Below, piece after piece: positions 57,612 to 64,000 of a stretch of DNA of 64,000 bases (positions are counted from its first letter, which is position 1; every line of letters begins with the position of its first letter). The position numbers and the translations under genes were made by a program. Location: positions 55,468,192 to 55,532,191 of the forward strand of contig OY829545.1 of assembly GCA_963691705.1 (NCBI GenBank), in the 5' to 3' direction. This stretch comes from Viola odorata (lineage: Eukaryota > Streptophyta > Magnoliopsida > Malpighiales > Violaceae). The notes under the pieces are model-generated. The model had not been told where the DNA came from. It saw only the letters and a list, made by a program, of their open reading frames with translations, and ran no database searches.

Positions 57612-58113
57612 ATGGCCACTGCAGTTTTACGTCCTCAAAACTCCTACTCGAAACCCTAGCTTTCCTAACCCTAATCCTAGTTCCAATTCTTCAAAATCGT
57701 GCCGCCGTAAGCGGAGCCCGGTGCGGTCGCAGTCGAAGCCTCTGCTGCAGCAGCAACAGAGTCTCGACAATCAGCGAAGGAACAGATCGGTGCCTGAATC
57801 TGGAACAAAATCTACGGGGGCTAAGACCAGCTTTGTTGTCGGAGAGGTGAGGATTCTGAAGCGAGGGGAACCGCTGCCGGTACCGAAGGGAAAGCCCGCG
57901 ACAGAGAACCGGGAGCTGAGAACTGTGCAGAGAAAAGGAGGGAAGGAAGTACACAAGGAGATTGACCTGGTGTTAGGATCCATGGACCCGTTGGGACCCG
58001 ACTCCGATCAGATGAGTGTCTTCGACAATAAGTTCGCCGGATCCGGTTTCTTAGCGTCGCCTCCGCCGAGTTTGGTTCCGGTGCCCTCTTTTATTGGGAA
58101 AATTAGGGGGTAA
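57612..58113 (+). CDS. Small PNRC-like plant protein, apparent frameshift near start
   Basis: The ATG at 57612 opens MATAVLRPQNSYSKP and stops at once (TAG, 57657-57659). A second frame, open from about 57640 to the stop at 58111-58113, carries the rest: NPNPSSNSSKSCRRKRSP, VVGEVRILKRGEPLP, then FAGSGFLASPPPSLVPVPSF. This order matches a family of short plant proteins (start MATxVLR, a KRRKRSP patch, GxxxILKRGE, and C-terminal SPPPSxVPxPxF of the PNRC type). In animals PNRC proteins link to decapping factor DCP1; a similar role in plants is inference. The two halves are in different frames by one base around 57640-57655, with no room for an intron. It is either a sequence error, a true disruption, or use of another start. 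No tail beyond the PNRC motif is present. Confidence 0.65.
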
Positions 58114-58638
58114 AATGAGAAGTATATTGGCAGGCAATTGGCCCTTTTCCCCTCATATTTTGATCCCCAAAAGGAAGCGTTTATTTGGGTGTTGCAAGCA
58201 AATCTATTGGAAAAGAAGACATGATTGATATTGTTGGCTTGGCGACTGCCTACCTACTGCCCTGGTCGAGATCGTCTTTGTGGGTTTCGGTAGAACACGT
58301 CGGTCGTTTTCTCACTGCCTTAGACCAAAATTTGTAATAAGCTCTGTTTTCAATAATTAGGCCAAAACAAGATATAGGAAGTATTTAGTGAATGGGATGA
58401 TAGTTGTTTGATTCCTTGGTTTTGCTTTCTATTATAGTATTGATAGGATGCAAAATTAGTGGATTGGTTAGTTGTGTGGTTACACTTTTGTTGGTTTTAC
58501 AGCAATGGGGTGGGTTTATTCTGTGTTCATGGAGATTTAGACAGTATTGGACTACCTTGTAGCTGGCCTCATAAGTGAAAGTCTTATAATGAAATGACAA
58601 GGAACTTAATACTTTTTATCCAATTGCATGTCCTCTGA
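58114..58638. other. 3' flanks of convergent PNRC-like and STP7 genes
   Basis: Probable 3' UTRs of the PNRC-like gene (plus) and STP7-like gene (minus). No repeat or gene seen. Confidence 0.6.
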
Positions 58639-61504
58639 CTATACACTCTGTGTGCTTTCCTCATTACCTAGATCCTTAGGAACTATCCTTTGCCAAAACC
58701 AGTGTTTTTTCCACAGGAATACCATCTCTTCAATGGGGACTCCCTTGGTCTCCGGGAGGAAAAAGTATACGAAGACGGTCATGAGGGTAATCCAAGCAGA
58801 GAAGAAGAGGAAGATGCCGAACTTGAATGTGCAGAGTAGGGAAAGGAAAGCCTGTGCTATCACAAATGTGAAGAGAAGATTCACAGCCACTGTAATGCTC
58901 TGTCCAGCTGATCGTATCTCCAGGGGAAATATCTCGCTGGGTATCGTCCATCCCAGCGGGCCCCAAGACCATCCAAACGCCAGCACAAAGAGGCAGATCA
59001 CAACCACAACCAGCACTGAGAAGCCTTTAGATAGGTGCTGAGTATCCCCAAATTTCACCCCCAAGATCACAGCAACCACTACCTGTTGGAATGCAAAACA
59101 CAGTGAATCATTGTTGGAATGGAAGCTTGTTTTTGTAACTCTGCGCACTTTAATGACTTTAAAGATACTAGTTTCAGACTATTGAATGATGTTACCTGGC
59201 ATGTGATCATTTGTATTCCACCACTGATGAGTAAGGATCTTCGGCCCAATTTGTCAACTGCTGCAATAGATATGAAGGTGGAAGAGCAGAGAACTGCTCC
59301 AGTCACAGCAGAGGAGTAGAGGGAGGCATTTCCTCCGAATCCCATGCTTTGAAACAAGACTGGAGCGTAAAAGAGAATAGAATTTATGCCGGTAAGGATC
59401 TGGCATGCTGGCAGGATGATTGCCATAACTAACTGTGGTCTGTACTTCCTCTCAAAGATGTTTCTGAACGGATGCTTGATGGAATTAGCCAGCTCACTCG
59501 CGTCTAACATATCTTCAAATTCAGCATCCACATTTTTGGTTCCTCTTATATTCTCAAGGACTTCTCTTCCTTTATCTCGTGATCCTCGTTCAATCAAACT
59601 GTTAGGTGTTTCTGGTAGAAACAGCGCTCCCACTGTCATCAATAATGCGGGAACTGCAGCTAGACCCAGAGAAAGTCTCCATCCCCATGGTTCCAGCTTC
59701 TGTGTTCCATAGTTGACCATGTTTGCTGTGAAGATGCCGAAAGTTGTTGCTACCTGAAACATCATGTTCAATCCTCCTCTAAGATGAGTTGGTGCCATCT
59801 CTGATAAGTATAGAGGAACAGCCTTCAAAACCAGCACAATGATGAAATGCGTCAATGCATAAGCAGAATATGTCGAAGGCCAATATGATTTTGCAGTCTT
59901 GGAAGTTTATTCCACTCTATCATAGCAATAGCTTGAGGAAATATGTGGTTACCTGATTTCCGAATCCAATGCCAATGCCAAGCATGATGCGGCCCAAAAG
60001 GAGCATAGCCATGTTAACTGCTGCGGCATTTAAGGTTGCTCCAGCAAGAAAACTGACCCCCCCACAGATTATACTTGCACGACGCCCGTAAATTCTAGTC
60101 ACTGGACTTGCTACCAAAGAAGCAACCAGACCAGCAAGGTAGAGAGATGAGGTAAAAGCTGCCAGCCCTTGGTTGTTGTACTTACAGTAGTTGCTTTCAT
60201 GGACATGCTGCTTCTTTTCATACACCCCATGAAAAAATTTGAGAAGAAATGCATCCATTGATGTCACTCCTCCTTATTTTGATCATCAAAGTATCCATTT
60301 AAAATAAAGTTTGAAGCAGAATTTGTGACCTTTCTAAACTTTCCAGGTATTCTGATATACTGTTATTAATGAATACTCTCTTCCTTCCGTCATTTAATAA
60401 CTGACTTTTTGAAATAGTAGCAAAATTGAAAATATAATTTTTGATCTTATTTTATTCTACATTGTTTTATTTTTTTTTCTAAATTTCACTCAAATTACAC
60501 ATCATCATCAAATTGGGTTAATACATAATTTTTTTTGTCATTTGTACAAAATATATACTTCGAAAAAGATAAAAAAAGTAAAGCTTCAGTTAATAAAGGA
60601 CGTAGGAAAACGTCAAATATTAAAGTACGGAGGGAGGGAGTATCTGGTTATTCTGTTAAGTTAAAGGTAAGGTCTTGGATCCTTGGTTGATCCTTATTTC
60701 TGAATATCCACTTGTGATCATGCGCATCTAGATTTTCGATGATGAATATTGAAAATTGGGTATTTGATTGTCTATGATTTCTTCTTTCCATGTGACCCAG
60801 TAAAAGAACAGTGTAGCAGGAACAAGATGCATTAACAACTCATCTTTACTTCTATTTATTGTGTTGTTTATGTTAGTTTAGGAATTTTTGATGGAGCCCG
60901 TATTGTTATGTTCCATGAGATATTTCTTCCACTTTCATCAAGAGGTGTGTGCAGTAGAAACATCGCGAATCGAAAGGAAAGAAAAAAGAGAGAGGAATCA
61001 ATAAACATAAGGTCAAAGCTCACTTGCTATTCCTTTAGCAGATCACTAGTTATGTAGGCTAGGCAATCCTGTTTTGCCGAAGATTTAATCCCATCAATAT
61101 AGACATTCATCTTTGTTCAAAAATCATATCACATCATGACTACCATGAAAAAGGTTCTTGATAGAGGAAAAGGGTCGACTTCCTTTTTCTTGGAATCTAT
61201 TAGTAAAAAACAAAAAGGAACAGCACTGTGCATAATTCTGATTCCAAATCTTCCAAAAATGAAGTTATCTGACACTTTTTTGATGTTCCACAAATTCTTC
61301 TCTCTCTCACCATGGACACAACTGAAAACCATAAATTTTTGCAGAGAGATTATGAGTACCTGAGATTCCAATATCATAGCCAAAGATGGAGCCACCAATT
61401 GCAGCCACAACACATGCAATGACAACAGAGCACGTGACTCTCCCTTGGTACTGTCCTGCTCTCTCCTTGGCCACACCGGCCGGCGCCAATGACCCTCCTG
61501 CCAT
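58639..61504 (-). CDS. STP7: Sugar transport protein 7-like (STP family monosaccharide/H+ symporter)
   Basis: Exons 61504-61360, 60269-59953, 59822-59196, 59082-58639; 510 residues, the usual STP length, with all phases consistent. A 12-helix major facilitator of the plasma membrane that imports monosaccharides with protons; Arabidopsis STP7 is reported to prefer arabinose and xylose (family knowledge). Visible signatures: [14 protein letters not shown] after helix 1, [23 protein letters not shown] after helix 2, [27 protein letters not shown] after helix 6, [15 protein letters not shown] in helix 7, [28 protein letters not shown], and [11 protein letters not shown] at the end. The N-terminus [16 protein letters not shown] and the [15 protein letters not shown] loop fit STP7 better than STP1 or STP13. 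A Stowaway MITE sits in intron 1. Confidence 0.93.
60376..60640. mobile_element. Stowaway-like MITE in STP7 intron 1
   Basis: 265 bp, ends CTCTCTTCCTTCCGT and ACGGAGGGAGGGAG (imperfect inverted repeats of about 30 bp), flanked by TA on both sides (60374-60375, 60641-60642), as expected for Tc1/mariner-type Stowaway elements. The arms have diverged, so it is older than the copy at 62403. Confidence 0.8.
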
Positions 61505-61645
61505 CCTCTCTCTCTCTCCAAAACCTTCTCTCTCTTACTTCTTGAGAAAGAGAGAGAGAAGCTCAACCTTGTACTTCAATTCTCAGTGGTTGATTTGTCA
61601 ACGAAAAGATCTGATAAGATTTTAATCTGTCCATTTGGTATTTTA

Positions 61646-61653
61646 TTATATAA
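61646..61653 (-). promoter_or_regulatory. Candidate STP7 TATA box
   Basis: TTATATAA on the minus strand, about 142-149 bp upstream of the ATG at 61504. A CT-rich leader (TCTCTCTC runs in 61505-61560) follows. Confidence 0.5.
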
Positions 61654-62402
61654 GGAGAAAATACTAAGCTGTTATTTCCATGTGCTGTTTGTTGTAAGAA
61701 TGTGGTGGTGGTGGTTGTTTTGGGTTTTTATATTAAGATCATATCTTTCGTGTTTCTAATAATTTTCCATTTTTCCATGAATCCGATTGCATCTCGGAAA
61801 GTTGGCTATGATTAATTAACTATTCGTCTACCACAAAGTCAAATTTGTAGATCATTCTTTTTTGGAACATGACGGGCACCCAGATATTTTTCCTTATCCG
61901 GCTAGAGCCAATCTTCTTGATCTAATTTACAATGCATTTATCTTTAACATAATTTTGATAAAAAACATCATGATGTAATTTTTACAATTTAATAATTTTT
62001 ATCTTTTTAATTTAGGCTATTTCCATTTCGTTTGCCGTTATAACGAAAATTTAGAGAGATTAATTTGGTACCCAGATTAAAACTTTCAAGTGTGATTGAA
62101 ATAAAAATGAAGAATCAAACTAAAGCACGGTGAGAGGGTGAGAGGAAGCGAATGCTGATTTGGATTAGTCATTATCAAGACTTAGACTTTGCGTTGCGTG
62201 TGGTGCCTCTCTTCTCTTGTGTCAAAATCAGCACGGCCAAAATCCGAACCCAACCAAATTTGCACTTGTTTTTTGTTTCCTTTTCCACTAACGTTAGGGT
62301 TTTCTTCACCATAAGGCCCTAGATGTTTCGTTAAAAACACTAAATAGTTTTTAAAATTTTCTATTTGATTTTTTGCTTTTAAAATGTTCAAATTAAATTC
62401 TA

Positions 62403-62662
62403 CTCCCTCTGTCCTTCAATGTTTGTCTTCCTCGCATCCCAATATTCAGTAGGGAACGCATATCGAGGAGGTCAAATGAGGCACTATTTGACCCCAAAAA
62501 AATCTGAATTTTTTTGTGAACGTACGTTAATCCTTAACGTACTTCCCAGAAAAAATTAGGGGCAAAATTGTCTCAAATAGTGAGTCTACCGACTGTTTTA
62601 AGATACGTGTCGAAACAGTAAAAGCAAAAGCTAAAACGACAAACATTGAAGGACGGAGGGAG
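62403..62662. mobile_element. Stowaway MITE
   Basis: 260 bp with long inverted ends: CTCCCTCTGTCCTTCAATG at the left and CATTGAAGGACGGAGGGAG at the right, agreeing over about 25 bp with one mismatch. TA duplications lie at 62401-62402 and 62663-62664. Near-perfect ends suggest recent activity. It is about 900 bp upstream of the STP7 start codon. Confidence 0.93.
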
Positions 62663-63861
62663 TATAAGTTTCTATGATTTACAATTTTAAGTTTTTTAGT
62701 AAAATATTTAAGTACAAAAATATATAAAAATATATAAAAATGTAAAAAATTGAAGAAATTATAAAACAAATTAAAAAAATTAAAAAAAAAACTTCAAAAT
62801 GCTTTATCATTATGCTAGGCCAAAGTTATAATTGGATTTAGGATTTAGTGAGGATGAGATTCTGGAATTTGGGTTTTTGTTGGTTTTAGGGATTTAGGGT
62901 TTCAACTAATTGCTACGGTAGGGAAAGGGATTTTGATTTTAGGGATTTAGTTGGTTTTAGGGATTTAGAGAAATTTAGGAATTTTGGGTTAAACGACAGC
63001 TTTAAGGAGGGAATGGGTTGGCATTGACGGCGTTAGATGGAATCAGTTGAAAAGTGGGTGGCAAGGGTTAAATATGTCTAACAGAGTTAACGGCTGGTGC
63101 GTTTTTGTCTAACGGAGAAAAGTTGGTTGCCAAATTGGTCACTGCGAAAAACGGATGGCCAAATTGTCTAATTGTCAATAATCTGGGTGTCAATCCATCT
63201 TTTGCCCTTAATATTAATATAAGGACTATTTTTAGGAACGTTGGGAGGGGGTGGGACTATAATTTTTTTTTTATTAATTACCTTGGCTTTCCTATGAAGG
63301 CATCATTTATATCATCAGTACTTGGCTTTTCGGTAAATGTCCATAGAGTTATATACTTCTCTTCACCTGATGGTTCGTCCACCCTCTTATACAGTTCGTA
63401 CGGGTATAGGTAAGACATCTTGAAAGCATCAAGAGATGGTTTCTTTCAAAATAATCCATGACGTTAGTTGAGGCAGAAAGGAATTCACATATAAATGCAT
63501 CCATTTTGACTGAGTGACTTGTTATCTATTTGACATGGGCTCACAAAGACAGACACCCCCAGAAGAGCTATAGTGTACAAAGAAAAATGGGAAGAATGTC
63601 TCGGTCTTAGATGCCTTGTGCTCGGAAATATGAACCAAAGAACATAACTTTATGTAATCAATGTATTCATTGTGTGTTGATTTGTCAACACCAACCAAAA
63701 GGACGGCACGGTCAGCACGTCGGCACCAACCAAAGACCAAAGAAAAGGAATTGAAGAAAATTTGGATGGTCGGTGCTGACCATTCCAAATGTAATTAATG
63801 AAGGAAGAAAAATAAATAATAATAATAAATAAAAAATTGAAAAGGATGTCGGTGGACATCC

Positions 63862-63869
63862 TATAAATA
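63862..63869 (+). promoter_or_regulatory. Candidate TATA box of an element or gene running off the right edge
   Basis: TATAAATA followed by a GA-rich leader to the end of the window. It is directly preceded by an 8-bp inverted repeat, AGGATGTC/GACATCCT (63843-63850 and 63855-63862). It could be a gene promoter or the U3/R part of a retrotransposon LTR; the window ends too soon to decide. Confidence 0.4.
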
Positions 63870-64000
63870 GGTAGTGAAGTGGTGAGAGCAAGGCAGTGAA
63901 GTGCAACGGTGCACAAGAGAGAATAAAAGAGAGGGAGCGAGGCAGTGTAGAGAAAAAAAAATAAGAGTGTGAGGGAGTGTTGTATGCCTATCCAAAGACA

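Larger units (their letters stand above)
61505..64000. other. Region upstream of STP7, to the right edge
   Basis: Holds the STP7 promoter, a Stowaway MITE (62403-62662), a stretch rich in TTTAGGGATT-type repeats at about 62860-62970 and, at the right edge, a TATA box with a purine-rich leader. No complete gene is seen. The frames at 63105-63413 and 63522-63916 are unsupported. Confidence 0.6.

Noticed and set aside
57771..57983. Minus-strand frames opposite the PNRC-like gene
   Set aside because: Shadow frames; the plus-strand frame has family motifs and a TATA box.
1..64000. CRISPR arrays, phage, operons or a prokaryotic defence system
   Set aside because: All repeats are transposon ends, microsatellites or local duplications; genes are intron-bearing plant genes.

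Overview
The window is nuclear DNA from a dicot plant. Every gene I can reconstruct has introns with GT-AG borders (one exception is described), matches plant-only gene families, and lies in AT-rich intergenic DNA full of plant-type transposons. I cannot name the species. I see no CRISPR array, rRNA, operon or other prokaryotic feature.

Layout, left to right. (1) About 325-14120, minus strand: 5' part (16 exons, about 930 codons) of Dicer-like 4, DCL4; the PAZ remainder, RNase III and dsRNA-binding exons lie beyond the left edge. (2) 18175-19038, plus: intronless uroporphyrinogen-III-synthase-like protein. (3) 19922-23109, minus: two-exon LRR receptor-like pseudokinase of the MOL1/subfamily XI type. 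(4) 28151-50800, minus: complete 22-exon EDR2-like lipid-binding protein (PH-START-DUF1336, 775 aa). (5) 51854-55402, minus: organellar ribosomal protein bS6-like gene with an abnormal 5' end and a non-GT donor. (6) 57612-58113, plus: small PNRC-like protein with an apparent frameshift near its start. (7) 58639-61504, minus: four-exon hexose/H+ symporter, STP7-like (510 aa). Exon borders were worked out by hand from reading frame, splice dinucleotides and remembered family sequence; phases add up across DCL4, MOL1-like, EDR2-like and STP7-like.

Mobile DNA explains most of the rest. Two internally deleted Ty1/copia elements of one family sit in introns of DCL4 (3050-5728, TSD CAAAT) and EDR2-like (35157-39734, TSD ACAAG), both antisense to the host gene, with LTR pairs differing at 2/167 and 4/181 positions. 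There are also two tRNA-derived SINEs, one well-defined hAT element (8-bp TSD) in the bS6-like intron, a weaker hAT-like candidate, a cluster of MITEs at 25-27 kb, two Stowaway MITEs around STP7, and several inverted or tandem repeats.

Functionally the genes are independent: small-RNA biogenesis (DCL4), tetrapyrrole-type enzyme fold, receptor signalling, lipid sensing/defence (EDR2-like), organelle translation and sugar uptake. I found no evidence for a new multi-gene system. The items most worth checking are the bS6-like gene structure, the PNRC-like frameshift, the perfect 38-nt inverted repeat upstream of EDR2-like, and the paired antisense copia insertions.
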